A stretch of 10,664 nucleotides of DNA from Candidatus Bathyarchaeota archaeon (GCA_011041895.1 DRAE01000033.1:1-10664), one strand, 5' to 3'. Shown: positions 1 to 7,189, counted from the first letter of the stretch. Notes: generated from the letters alone by a model not told the origin. Made by a program: numbers and translations.

Positions 1-3
1 CTA

Positions 4-501
4 GTGTCATATTCATCACTCTACCCGCAATACATTCATCATGCCCTGTCAAAGATACTAGCCCTTGTAACCAAGATGATGGAGGACAAGAACATACGAT
101 ATGCATGTGAAAATGCTAAAATTCAGATGACAGATGAGGAGCTTGAGGACTGCAAATCAGCGTGCGTCAAAGTAGTTAGGGCTTACCTCAGGACACTCTC
201 CGACATGGTATCAGTATCCTATGATGACGAGGTGAAAAAGGAGCTTCTAGCATCTCTCAAACATGAACTGGTTGGAACACGCCTACTCATACCAATAGGT
301 TTACCTCATCTCGACAATATTCTACTATCAACTGTCAGAGAGCTACTAAAGGAGTTTGAAAACGCTTTGAGTGGAGACTCCAAGGAAGACATCGTCAAAA
401 CATTTTCAGCAGCTTACCTGATAGGTAACATCATAAGAGTATACAACACTCCAGCCATGATGAAAGTTAGAATGGGGCTTCACAAGGCCTACATGGGGTA
501 A
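4..501 (+). CDS. uncharacterised all-helical protein upstream of guaAA
   Basis: I do not recognise this family. The product is about 165 residues if it starts at the GTG at position 4, but the frame is open to the window edge (one CTA codon precedes it), so the true start may lie outside. The sequence is rich in Leu, Lys, Glu and Ala with heptad-like spacing and reads as mostly alpha-helical. It has no signal peptide or membrane segment. Cysteines at residues 35, 50 and 54 do not form a known metal motif. The last 30 residues (around YLIGNIIRVYNTPAMMKVRM) look the most conserved in character. The stop is followed after only 7 nt by the guaAA start, so the two genes are probably cotranscribed. 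That suggests, but does not show, a link to purine metabolism. Confidence that it is a real gene is good; its function is unknown. Confidence 0.7.
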   Translation: MSYSSLYPQYIHHALSKILALVTKMMEDKNIRYACENAKIQMTDEELEDCKSACVKVVRAYLRTLSDMVSVSYDDEVKKELLASLKHELVGTRLLIPIGLPHLDNILLSTVRELLKEFENALSGDSKEDIVKTFSAAYLIGNIIRVYNTPAMMKVRMGLHKAYMG

Positions 502-508
502 AAACTGA

Positions 509-1087
509 ATGTTTATTCCAGTAATAGATGTCAAATCTGCTCAGTACTCTCATCTCATATACCGTAGACTAACAGAGATCGACGTCCAGTCGAAGCTTTT
601 ACCAGTTGAAACAACTTTAAATGATCTCATTAAAATGAGAGCAGACGCCGTCATACTTAGTGGAGGCCCTCCAAGAATATTCGAATCATTAGGTGAACTT
701 TCAAATTTGATTGAAATAGTGCTCAACTTTGAAAGTCCAATACTTGGAATATGCATAAGCCATCAACTAATAGCTTGCGCCTTCGGTGGAAAAGCCGGCC
801 CAGCTAAAACTCCAGAGTATGGCCCTGTAGTTATATACATAGACGATAAAAACGAGATATTTGAGGGCTTCAACGACCAGTTTATAGCATGGGCTTCCCA
901 CAATGACGAAGTATATACGCCGCTTCCAAGGGAGTTAAAAATACTGGCACATTCTGAGAACTGTGAAGTTCAGGCATTAAAGCATTTATCCAGACCCGTA
1001 TATGGTGTCCAATTTCATCCAGAAGTCTCTCACACTGAAAATGGGTTGGAAATATTCAGGAATTTCACAAGCATAGTTAAAGCCTAA
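509..1087 (+). CDS. guaAA: GMP synthase subunit A (glutamine amidotransferase, class I)
   Basis: This is the glutaminase subunit of archaeal two-subunit GMP synthetase. It hydrolyses glutamine and passes ammonia to the ATP-pyrophosphatase subunit, which converts XMP to GMP. The 192-residue length is normal for the family. The class I triad is visible: Cys82 in the nucleophile elbow LGICISHQ, and His170 and Glu172 in VQFHPEV. The oxyanion segment SGGPPRIFE is at 51-59. The elbow reads CISHQ where many homologues have CYGHQ. The gene starts 7 nt after the upstream ORF, with only a weak Shine-Dalgarno-like GGGGT (about 10 nt upstream), so translational coupling is likely. Its partner subunit is on the opposite strand at 6038-7189 rather than adjacent. 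A different class I amidotransferase is less likely, because the segment around QFIAWASHNDEV is typical of GuaA. Confidence 0.93.
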   Translation: MFIPVIDVKSAQYSHLIYRRLTEIDVQSKLLPVETTLNDLIKMRADAVILSGGPPRIFESLGELSNLIEIVLNFESPILGICISHQLIACAFGGKAGPAKTPEYGPVVIYIDDKNEIFEGFNDQFIAWASHNDEVYTPLPRELKILAHSENCEVQALKHLSRPVYGVQFHPEVSHTENGLEIFRNFTSIVKA

Positions 1088-1140
1088 TAAATGCATATTT
1101 GTTTCTCAGAAATCTAAATCATAAGAGAGGTTTGACGCCG

Positions 1141-1157
1141 CTTCTTCGATGAAGAAG
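1141..1157. repeat. perfect 7-bp inverted repeat in the guaAA/purT convergent gap
   Basis: CTTCTTC and GAAGAAG are separated by GAT, so either transcript could fold a 7-bp stem with a 3-nt loop. It lies in the 122-nt gap between two convergent genes. A short A/T tract follows on the plus strand (GTAAAAATTA, giving a T5 run for the purT transcript). Archaeal termination depends mainly on T-runs, so a terminator role for the hairpin itself is only a guess. The rest of the 1088-1209 gap shows no ORF, tRNA or convincing C/D-box RNA. Confidence 0.4.
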
Positions 1158-1209
1158 TAAAAATTATGTCTTTCAACTGTTTCACGGTAACCTACAGCTC
1201 CAATGAACG

Positions 1210-2586
1210 TTAGAGCCCTTTCTCAATTGTATGGGCAACTTCCATAGCTTTTACACGTGCCTCTACAGTGTTCTTTCCAATGGCTAACGCGAGACCCATT
1301 CTTCTATGCTTGTATGTGCATGGTTTTCCAAAGAATCTTAGAATGATATTTCTCTTCATCAACGCCTCTCTGAGCCCTCTATAAGTGGGCCCCCAAACTC
1401 CATCCTTCTCTGATAGTATTACATGCGCTGCTCCTGGAAACATGTTAATAATCTCTGGAATCGGAAGCCTTAGAATCGCATAAACATGGAGGGCCATCTC
1501 CGACATGTTCTGTGAAACTAGCGTAACCATACCCGTGTCATGTGGCCTTGGAGATATCTCGTTAAAGTACACCTCAGGTTTTTTCTCGTCAAACTTGACG
1601 AATAACTCACATCCAAAGATTCCAAAGCCACCCTTCTTTCCCAGAAGACATTTCACAACTTTCTTTGCAGTTTCATAAATCTTGTTTTCAACTTCCCTGA
1701 CAAGCTTTCCAGGAAGCCTTTTATCATTCCATTCAGAGCGCCATAGTGGTTTACCGCTTGTTTTGTCCTCCATTAGATGAAGATTACTTCCATAACCCTG
1801 GAATGGAACGGTGCTTTCATCAGTTTCCTCGTCTATGTCAACGAAGGGTTGCCAGCTTACATGAAAGTGGCCTCCAGTTCTCACATGCCCAACTGGTCTA
1901 GGCAACAATATGTCTGGTTTCTCGTTTAGGTTGAGGCATGCAAGTGGAAGCTCTGTAACCTCCATATCAAACTTGATCATTTCCTCGACTATTACATGTT
2001 CTCCAAAGCCCCTCGCATACTTTACAGCTTTCTCATAAGCTTTCTCAATGTCCTTATAGTCGTATACTATGCTGCTGCCAAGTCCTCCAGAGCTCATTCT
2101 AGCCTTAACAAGACATGGATAGCCAATGCTCTCACAGGCATCCTTAAGCTCATCGAGATTATATGCAAACTTGTACCTCGAAGTTCTGACCCCCGCTCTT
2201 TCAGCTGCAAGCTTTCTCAACCTAATTCTATCCATGGTTATCCTAGTGGCTTCAGCGTTGGGAATAACGTTAAATCCCTCTTCCTCAAGCTCTACAAGAG
2301 CGTCCGTGTTAATGGCCTCAATCTCTGGAACAATTGCATCAGGTTTCTCCCTATATACTATAGCCTTCAAGGCATTTCCATCTCGCATGTCAACAGTATA
2401 ATGTCTATGTGCAACCTGTGCAGCAGGTGGATTATCATATCTGTCAACTGTTATAACTTCCACGCCAAGTCTCTGAGCCTCTATGGCGATCTCCTTGCCG
2501 AGTTCACCTGCACCGAGTAAAATAATTTTCGTAGCATTCGCCATTAGAGGAGTGCCCAATACATCTCTGAATTTCACATTTCTCAT
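1210..2586 (-). CDS. purT: phosphoribosylglycinamide formyltransferase 2, formate-dependent (PurT)
   Basis: This ATP-grasp enzyme of purine synthesis uses formate and ATP to formylate GAR to FGAR without folate. Family landmarks run in order: LGAGELGKE at 24-32, VPEIEAINTD at 86-95 (GAR-contact region), the ATP-grasp core with IGYPCLVKARMSS at 154-166, metal-binding Glu327 in FGCELFV and Glu343 in NEISPRPHDTGMVTL, and RFFGKP near 417 with HRRMG at 427-431. The 458-residue length is greater than the roughly 390 of E. coli PurT. Most of the excess is an insertion of about 45-50 residues after SWQPF (about 249-298), acidic at its start. I chose the ATG at 2586 because LGTPL at 10-14 aligns with the LGTAL near the N terminus of E. 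coli PurT; the ATG at residue 15 would lose it. The gene is convergent with guaAA and divergent from the dehydrogenase operon. Confidence 0.93.
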   Translation of the reverse strand: MRNVKFRDVLGTPLMANATKIILLGAGELGKEIAIEAQRLGVEVITVDRYDNPPAAQVAHRHYTVDMRDGNALKAIVYREKPDAIVPEIEAINTDALVELEEEGFNVIPNAEATRITMDRIRLRKLAAERAGVRTSRYKFAYNLDELKDACESIGYPCLVKARMSSGGLGSSIVYDYKDIEKAYEKAVKYARGFGEHVIVEEMIKFDMEVTELPLACLNLNEKPDILLPRPVGHVRTGGHFHVSWQPFVDIDEETDESTVPFQGYGSNLHLMEDKTSGKPLWRSEWNDKRLPGKLVREVENKIYETAKKVVKCLLGKKGGFGIFGCELFVKFDEKKPEVYFNEISPRPHDTGMVTLVSQNMSEMALHVYAILRLPIPEIINMFPGAAHVILSEKDGVWGPTYRGLREALMKRNIILRFFGKPCTYKHRRMGLALAIGKNTVEARVKAMEVAHTIEKGL

Positions 2587-2648
2587 ATTGATATATACTA
2601 CTCCAGTACAAAATTATGGTTGCTGAGAAAAGATTATCTTCCAAGACT

Positions 2649-2658
2649 CCTAAATATA
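2649..2658 (+). promoter_or_regulatory. TATA-like box for the four-gene dehydrogenase operon
   Basis: CCTAAATATA lies in the 100-bp gap between divergent purT and the alpha-subunit gene. Its centre is about 33 bp upstream of the ATG at 2687, so transcription would begin near 2678-2680 and leave a very short leader. A GAAGGA sequence at 2675-2680 resembles a ribosome binding site but would be mostly lost if transcription starts that late. This is inferred from position and composition only. Confidence 0.45.
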
Positions 2659-2686
2659 AGGTGACAACTGCAAAGAAGGAACGATT

Positions 2687-4141
2687 ATGGACAGCAGAAT
2701 CTGGCAACACCCTATAATTGATTTTGGAGAGAGAAAAGGCAGGGAAATATATTTTAACTTCAATGGGAAACCGATCAAAGCCTATGAAGGAGAAACAATA
2801 GCTGCCGCGCTATATGCTAGTGGAGTAAGAGTTTTTGGGAGAAGCATAAGATTCCAAAGGCCACGAGGATGGTTCTGTGCAATTGGAAAATGCTCAAGCT
2901 GTCTAATGAAAGTGGATGGCATCCCCAACGTTAGAACATGCATTACCTTAGTGAAAGATGGCATGAACGTTGAATACCAAGATCCAAGACCTAACCTACC
3001 TGAGAAAACAGAGTTTGAATGTGAACATGTTAAAGTTGAAACCGATATCGCAGTGATAGGTGGAGGTCCTGCTGGGCTTTCAGCTATTCTATCGCTAAAT
3101 GAACTTGGAGTCGACTCATTGATAATAGATGAAAATCCATGGCTTGGAGGACAACTGATAAAGCAGACACATAAATTCTTTGGCTCAAAGGCAAGCTACG
3201 CTGGTATTCGGGGTATCAAGATAGCTGAGATCCTCTTGGGAGAGTTAAGGAAGGAAAATGTGAAGTCCCTTGAAAACTCAAGTGTAATTGCATGCTATAG
3301 GGAGGGCAAGGGCTTTAAGATTACAGCTGTAAAAGGGCATTCAACGCTTTACGAGATCGATGCCAAAGGACTGCTTGTGGCAACTGGCGCCATGGAGAAC
3401 ATGCTCGCCTTTCCAAACAATGACCTGCCAGGAGTTTGTGGAGCAGGTGGAGTCCAGACTCTGATGAACGTTTACGGCGTAAAACCTGGGGAAAATGCCC
3501 TTATGGTTGGAGCTGGAAATGTTGGTTTAATAGTGGCATACCAGCTTGCACAGGCTGGAGTAAATGTTAAAATGATCGTTGAAGCAGCTCCAAAGATCGG
3601 AGGATACCTTGTCCACGCTGCAAAAGTTAGGAGAATGGGAATCCCAATACTTACAAGGCACAGCATCAAAGCCGCTATAGGAAAAGATCATGTGGAAGGT
3701 GCCGTAATAACGAAGCTCGATGAAAACTGGAATCCCATAGAAGGAACGGAGTTTGAAGTTGAAGTCGATCTAATATGCCTAGCGGTGGGACTCACACCAT
3801 CGACCGAGATACTTATGCAGATCGGTTGTGAGCATGCATACGTTCCCGAGCTTGGAGGGCATGTAGCCATACATGATAAATTCTTGAAAACGACGCTTGA
3901 CAACGTCTACCTTGCAGGAGATGTGTCTGGAATAGAGGAGGCAAGCACTGCCATGATGGAGGGCAAAATAGCAGCTGCAACAGCGGCCATCGACATGGGA
4001 GTCAACGTTGAAAAAGCTGAGAACTTGAGGAAGAAATCGCTGCATGAGCTCGAGCTTCTACGCTCAAGCCCATTCAGTAAAAGAGTAATAACTGGAAAAG
4101 AGAAGGTTTACAGCTTAATGGAGGAGATTAGCTGTGGGTAG
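2687..4141 (+). CDS. dye-linked amino-acid/amine dehydrogenase alpha subunit (2Fe-2S + FAD/NAD oxidoreductase)
   Basis: This resembles the alpha subunit of archaeal four-subunit L-proline dehydrogenase (PdhA) and the N-terminal part of sarcosine oxidase alpha, HcnA/HcnB and opine oxidase. Residues 20-100 form a plant-type 2Fe-2S domain with Cys64, Cys69, Cys72 and Cys85 all present. An FAD-binding Rossmann motif VIGGGPAG is at 123-130, a second dinucleotide motif VGAGNVG at 274-280, and the C-terminal FAD motif VYLAGDV at 407-413. The protein should accept electrons from the beta subunit and may carry NADH dehydrogenase activity. At 484 residues it lacks the GcvT-like folate domain of full-length sarcosine oxidase alpha, so it is not expected to make methylene-tetrahydrofolate. 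Its 3' end overlaps the ferredoxin gene by 8 nt. Family assignment is firm; the substrate of the complex is not determined. Confidence 0.88.
   Translation: MDSRIWQHPIIDFGERKGREIYFNFNGKPIKAYEGETIAAALYASGVRVFGRSIRFQRPRGWFCAIGKCSSCLMKVDGIPNVRTCITLVKDGMNVEYQDPRPNLPEKTEFECEHVKVETDIAVIGGGPAGLSAILSLNELGVDSLIIDENPWLGGQLIKQTHKFFGSKASYAGIRGIKIAEILLGELRKENVKSLENSSVIACYREGKGFKITAVKGHSTLYEIDAKGLLVATGAMENMLAFPNNDLPGVCGAGGVQTLMNVYGVKPGENALMVGAGNVGLIVAYQLAQAGVNVKMIVEAAPKIGGYLVHAAKVRRMGIPILTRHSIKAAIGKDHVEGAVITKLDENWNPIEGTEFEVEVDLICLAVGLTPSTEILMQIGCEHAYVPELGGHVAIHDKFLKTTLDNVYLAGDVSGIEEASTAMMEGKIAAATAAIDMGVNVEKAENLRKKSLHELELLRSSPFSKRVITGKEKVYSLMEEISCG
4120..4126 (+). promoter_or_regulatory. strong Shine-Dalgarno fixing a GTG start
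   Basis: GGAGGAG lies inside the last codons of the alpha gene, 7 nt before the GTG at 4134. It supports that GTG as the ferredoxin start and the 8-nt gene overlap. Confidence 0.75.
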
Positions 4142-4631
4142 ACTTCACGAGGGAGTTATATCGGTTGAAGATCTCAAAGACATTCTACCTCCAAAAGAAA
4201 GACTTGAAAAAGGCCCTGTAGCCATAATAGAGTGCATTGAAAGCATTCCATGTGATCCATGCTCCCTAGTATGCAAACAAGGCGCTATAATTAAACCGAG
4301 CATTTCAACTCCTCCGAGAGTCGACTATGACAAATGTATTGGATGCGGTGCATGTGTTCCAATATGTCCTGGGCTTGCGATTTTCATGGTTGACTACACT
4401 TACAGCGAAGATAAGGGGCTCGTATATCTCCCATACGAGTTTACCCCGCTCCCCGAGAAAGGTGAAGAGGTAATTGCTCTCAATAGAGAGGGCAAAGAAG
4501 TTGGAATGGCTGAAGTAGTTAAAGTGATAACGTACCCGGATAAGACAAGCGTTGTGTGCATAGCTGTAGATAAGGATCTAGTTATGGAGGTTAGATTTTT
4601 CAGGAGGAAGGAGAATGGAGAAAAAGGATAA
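4134..4631 (+). CDS. ferredoxin-like Fe-S subunit of the dehydrogenase complex (PdhF-like)
   Basis: A 165-residue electron-transfer protein with eight cysteines: 34, 40, 43, 47, 68, 71, 74 and 78. The second group, CIGCGACVPICP, is a textbook 4Fe-4S motif. The first group has a widened spacing (C34-x5-C40-x2-C43-x3-C47) instead of CxxCxxCxxxC, and no proline follows Cys47. By ferredoxin convention the two clusters would use Cys34/40/43/78 and Cys68/71/74/47. After residue 80 comes a beta-rich tail of about 85 residues with no cluster ligands except an isolated Cys142, which I do not recognise. It probably relays electrons between the FAD subunits and an external acceptor. The gene begins at a GTG with a strong ribosome binding site, overlaps the alpha gene by 8 nt and the next gene by 17 nt, so it is clearly part of the operon. 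Confidence 0.85.
   Translation: MGRLHEGVISVEDLKDILPPKERLEKGPVAIIECIESIPCDPCSLVCKQGAIIKPSISTPPRVDYDKCIGCGACVPICPGLAIFMVDYTYSEDKGLVYLPYEFTPLPEKGEEVIALNREGKEVGMAEVVKVITYPDKTSVVCIAVDKDLVMEVRFFRRKENGEKG
4603..4607 (+). promoter_or_regulatory. Shine-Dalgarno for the BFD-like gene
   Basis: GGAGG lies 7 nt before the ATG at 4615, inside the 3' end of the ferredoxin gene. It supports a start that overlaps the preceding gene by 17 nt. Confidence 0.7.
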
Positions 4632-4905
4632 GATTATAGTATGCAGATGCGAGGACATCACATACGATGAAATAGTTCAAGCCATAAGAGAAGGCTTCAC
4701 AACGCCAGATGAGATAAAGAGGGTGCTGAGATGTGGCATGGGCCCCTGCCAAGGAAGAACATGTATGCGACTGATCCAGAGAATAATTGCTAAAGAGCTC
4801 AACAAAAACCCAGCTGAAATAAAGATGCCGAAGGTTAGACCTCCACTGCGTCCCTCTCCTATAGGCTTATTCGCTGGTGAGAAAAATGATAAAAGAGAAA
4901 GCTGA
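4615..4905 (+). CDS. BFD-like [2Fe-2S] subunit of the dehydrogenase complex (PdhX-like)
   Basis: A 96-residue protein of the bacterioferritin-associated-ferredoxin type (BFD/Fer2_BFD fold). The four expected ligands are Cys10 and Cys12 (VCRC) and Cys40 and Cys45 (CGMGPC), and an extra Cys50 follows in QGRTC. The tail KVRPPLRPSPIGLF at 73-86 matches the proline/arginine stretch that ends BFD modules in HcnB, opine oxidase and sarcosine-oxidase-like alpha chains. In many bacterial relatives this module is fused to the alpha subunit; here it is a free-standing gene. It overlaps the ferredoxin gene upstream by 17 nt. It also overlaps the beta-subunit gene: the stop at 4903-4905 is past the beta start at 4886. 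It very likely binds one 2Fe-2S cluster and joins the complex. Confidence 0.86.
   Translation: MEKKDKIIVCRCEDITYDEIVQAIREGFTTPDEIKRVLRCGMGPCQGRTCMRLIQRIIAKELNKNPAEIKMPKVRPPLRPSPIGLFAGEKNDKRES
4876..4880 (+). promoter_or_regulatory. Shine-Dalgarno deciding the beta-subunit start
   Basis: GGTGA lies 5 nt before the ATG at 4886 and matches the anti-Shine-Dalgarno partner GGAGGTGATC. The in-frame GTG at 4877 falls within this site and has no good ribosome binding site of its own, so the ATG is the better start. Confidence 0.55.
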
Positions 4906-6037
4906 AGTCGTCATAGTTGGAGGCGGAATAGTAGGTTGCTCAATAGCCTATAACCTTGCAATCAGAGGTGTTGACGTAGTTCTATTTGAGAGAAGTTACT
5001 TAGCAAGTGGAGCAACTGGAAGATGCGGTGGAGGGATAAGACAGCAGTGGAGCACGGAGGAAAATATAAGGCTTGCCATGGAAAGTGTCAAGATCTTTGA
5101 AGGGTTAGAGGAGGAGCTAGATTACCACATAGAATATTATCAGGGAGGATACCTTGTTCTTGCACATACAGAGGATGAGGTAAAGCAGTTCAAGAAGAAT
5201 GTAAGCCTACAGCGTAAACTGGGTTTAAATGTTAGATTCCTTGAAGCAGATGAGATAAACGATATAGTTCCACATCTGGATGTAGAGGCCATAGGAGCCA
5301 TAGGTGCAACATGGTGCCCAACAGATGGCCATGCAAACCCCTTTAAAACGACCATAGCATATGCGAGAGCAGCTGAAAAACATGGAGCACACATCTACAA
5401 GTTCACTGAAGTCAAAGGAATAAAAGTGGAGAAAGGGGAAATCAAAGAGGTAATAACTGATAAAGGAAAGACGAAAACTAAGATTGTGGTAAATGCTGCA
5501 GGAGCTTACTCACGTGAAATCGCTAAAATGGTTGGAGTAGAGCTTCCAAATAAACCCTACAGGCATGAGATACTCGCTACGGAGCCTCTTAAGCATGTGC
5601 TTGACCCGATGGTCATATCATTCCATGACAACGTCTACTTTAGGCAGACAGAGCATGGTGAAGTGGTTGGAGGGTGGGGTGACCCAAATGAGCCATCCAG
5701 CTATAACATTGAATCAAGCTTCCATTTCATAGTTCAAATGTCGAGGCTCCTCTCAAGATACGTTCCAAAGTTTAGGCATGTGAACATAGTTAGGCAATGG
5801 GCTGGACTTTACGATGTAACACCGGATGCAAGACCAATACTTGGACCCGTAGAGGAGGTTGAAGGCTTTATACAGGCAAATGGGTTCTCAGGCCACGGAT
5901 TCATGGTTGCCCCAATGGTAGCCAAGCTTATAGCAGAGCTAATAGTGGAAGGTAAAACATCTCTCCCGATAGAAAGCCTGAACTTGAAGAGGTTCAGGGA
6001 AGGACGTGTAATCAAGGAAGCTTCCGTTGTAGGCTAA
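4886..6037 (+). CDS. FAD-dependent amino-acid dehydrogenase beta subunit (DAO family, proline/sarcosine dehydrogenase-like)
   Basis: This is the catalytic flavin subunit. It belongs to the DAO/glycine oxidase/sarcosine oxidase beta family and closely resembles the L-proline dehydrogenase beta chain of Pyrococcus PDH1. The N terminus carries the FAD-binding motif VVIVGGGIVG (8-17) with the family's acidic residue in FER at about 34-36. Signature segments follow: TGRCGGGIRQQW at 44-55, WCPTDGHANPF at 143-153, VVNAAGAYS near 201-209 and the C-terminal NGFSGHGFMVAP at 332-343. The length of 383 residues is normal. I start at the ATG at 4886 because GGTGA precedes it; a GTG 9 nt upstream would add three residues. 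Likely substrates are proline, hydroxyproline, sarcosine or another secondary amino acid; sequence does not discriminate. Its stop codon directly abuts the stop of convergent guaAB. Confidence 0.88.
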   Translation: MIKEKAEVVIVGGGIVGCSIAYNLAIRGVDVVLFERSYLASGATGRCGGGIRQQWSTEENIRLAMESVKIFEGLEEELDYHIEYYQGGYLVLAHTEDEVKQFKKNVSLQRKLGLNVRFLEADEINDIVPHLDVEAIGAIGATWCPTDGHANPFKTTIAYARAAEKHGAHIYKFTEVKGIKVEKGEIKEVITDKGKTKTKIVVNAAGAYSREIAKMVGVELPNKPYRHEILATEPLKHVLDPMVISFHDNVYFRQTEHGEVVGGWGDPNEPSSYNIESSFHFIVQMSRLLSRYVPKFRHVNIVRQWAGLYDVTPDARPILGPVEEVEGFIQANGFSGHGFMVAPMVAKLIAELIVEGKTSLPIESLNLKRFREGRVIKEASVVG

Positions 6038-7189
6038 CTATTCAAACTCAATGGTTGCAGGAGGTTTGGGTGTAACATCATAGTATATTGGAAAGTCTCC
6101 TACCTCATCCTTTATCTTTTGCGCAACTTCACATAGTCTATTCATTGAGATTTCAGCTACATTAGCAGTCATTAGATCGCTGCTTACAACCGCTCTAACA
6201 ATGATAGCATGTTTTCTCTTCTCATTTCCACGCGAAATGTTGTACACTACTCTAGTGTATTCACTAAACTTTGAGATTAATATCGCTTGTAGCTGGACAA
6301 GTTGAGGGATCGTCTTTTCCTCGATGTTTTCGTCCATTAATGCTGCAATTCTACCATATACTCTAAGATCCCCTTTGATACCTGTGGCATATGTATCCAT
6401 GCGTTTCACCGTAAGTCTTTCAACTATTCTCGTAGATAGTTCAATTGAGGCTCTCTCATCTATGCTCCACTTATTATCTATCACAGCTGCGAAATACTGT
6501 GAACAATTCATTTCAGCAAGTTCCTTTTCCACTATTTCAGTAGCCTTCCTAGCTAAGTCAAGCTTTCTCTCGGTAAGCTTGCCTACGGCTCTTATGAGAA
6601 GCCCAGGTCCTGGAAACGGTTGCCTATCATATATCTTCCTAGGTAATCCCAAGAACTTTGCAAGCTCTCTAACTTGATCCTTGTACATGTCTGCCAGAGG
6701 CTCGATAACTTTAAATCCATACTTTTTAACAGTGTCTATTCCTATCTGCTTCAAGACATTGTGTTGAGTCTTTATTCCTCCTTTAGTTTCTATCCAGTCC
6801 GAAGCTATAGTTCCTTGAATCAAATACTTGCATTTAGCCTCCTTAAACTTTCTGCCAAGGACGCTGTAGAAAATCTCTCTAAAGATCCTTCTCTTTTCTT
6901 CAGCATCGCTTCTGCCAAGAAGCTCGGATAGGAACTCATCTTTGGCATTTATGATCTCAACATCTAAGCCATACTTATTGGAGACATAGTCAACATCCTT
7001 GAAATCTCTCTCGCGCATAAACCCAGTATCTATAAAAACACACTTAAGCTTATCCCCAATAGCAATCTTTGATAAAATGGCGGTAACCGTGCTATCGATC
7101 CCCCCACTCAGTGCAACTAATGCATTCTTTCCCTTCGTTTCTCTCCTAATCATATCCACTATACCGTCAACAAGAGCTTGAAAGTTCAT
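6038..7189 (-). CDS. guaAB: GMP synthase subunit B (ATP pyrophosphatase)
   Basis: This subunit adenylates XMP and replaces the AMP with ammonia from GuaAA to give GMP. The N-type ATP pyrophosphatase P-loop ALSGGIDSTV is at 26-35. Other landmarks are LIQGTIASDWIE near 123-134, KTQHN at 140-144, the XMP-loop region RQPFPGPGL at 189-197 and the C-terminal KPPATIEFE at 375-383, which matches the invariant GuaA tail. At 383 residues it is about 75 longer than typical euryarchaeal B subunits. The excess lies in the C-terminal dimerisation domain (about 230-328), before and after TGIKGDLRVYG. A GTGATC complementary to the 16S 3' end sits 4 nt before the ATG. It lies 70 nt downstream of pth2 on the same strand, so the two may be cotranscribed. 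Confidence 0.93.
   Translation of the reverse strand: MNFQALVDGIVDMIRRETKGKNALVALSGGIDSTVTAILSKIAIGDKLKCVFIDTGFMRERDFKDVDYVSNKYGLDVEIINAKDEFLSELLGRSDAEEKRRIFREIFYSVLGRKFKEAKCKYLIQGTIASDWIETKGGIKTQHNVLKQIGIDTVKKYGFKVIEPLADMYKDQVRELAKFLGLPRKIYDRQPFPGPGLLIRAVGKLTERKLDLARKATEIVEKELAEMNCSQYFAAVIDNKWSIDERASIELSTRIVERLTVKRMDTYATGIKGDLRVYGRIAALMDENIEEKTIPQLVQLQAILISKFSEYTRVVYNISRGNEKRKHAIIVRAVVSSDLMTANVAEISMNRLCEVAQKIKDEVGDFPIYYDVTPKPPATIEFE

Noticed and set aside
1141..1157. Intrinsic terminator reading of the CTTCTTC-GAT-GAAGAAG hairpin
   Set aside because: The stem is AT-leaning with a tight loop, no immediate T-run follows on the plus strand, and archaea do not normally use hairpin-dependent termination; kept only as an inverted repeat.
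1088..1209. Possible C/D-box sRNA or tRNA remnant in the guaAA/purT gap
   Set aside because: A GATGA and a minus-strand CTGA occur, but box C does not match RTGATGA, spacing is wrong and the second box pair is absent; no tRNA-like arms.
1996..2520. 174-codon plus-strand ORF opposite purT (and a 91-codon one at 2126-2401)
   Set aside because: Both lie wholly antisense to a clearly conserved PurT and show no recognisable motif; composition is that of a reverse-strand shadow.
2687..4141. Calling the alpha subunit a heterotetrameric sarcosine oxidase alpha (soxA)
   Set aside because: It has the N-terminal 2Fe-2S and FAD/NAD parts but lacks the GcvT-like C-terminal half of about 400 residues, so the folate-coupled sarcosine oxidase label would be misleading.
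6324..6931. Two plus-strand ORFs (117 and 85 codons) opposite guaAB
   Set aside because: Shadows of a well-conserved GMP synthase gene; serine/leucine-rich translations with no motifs.
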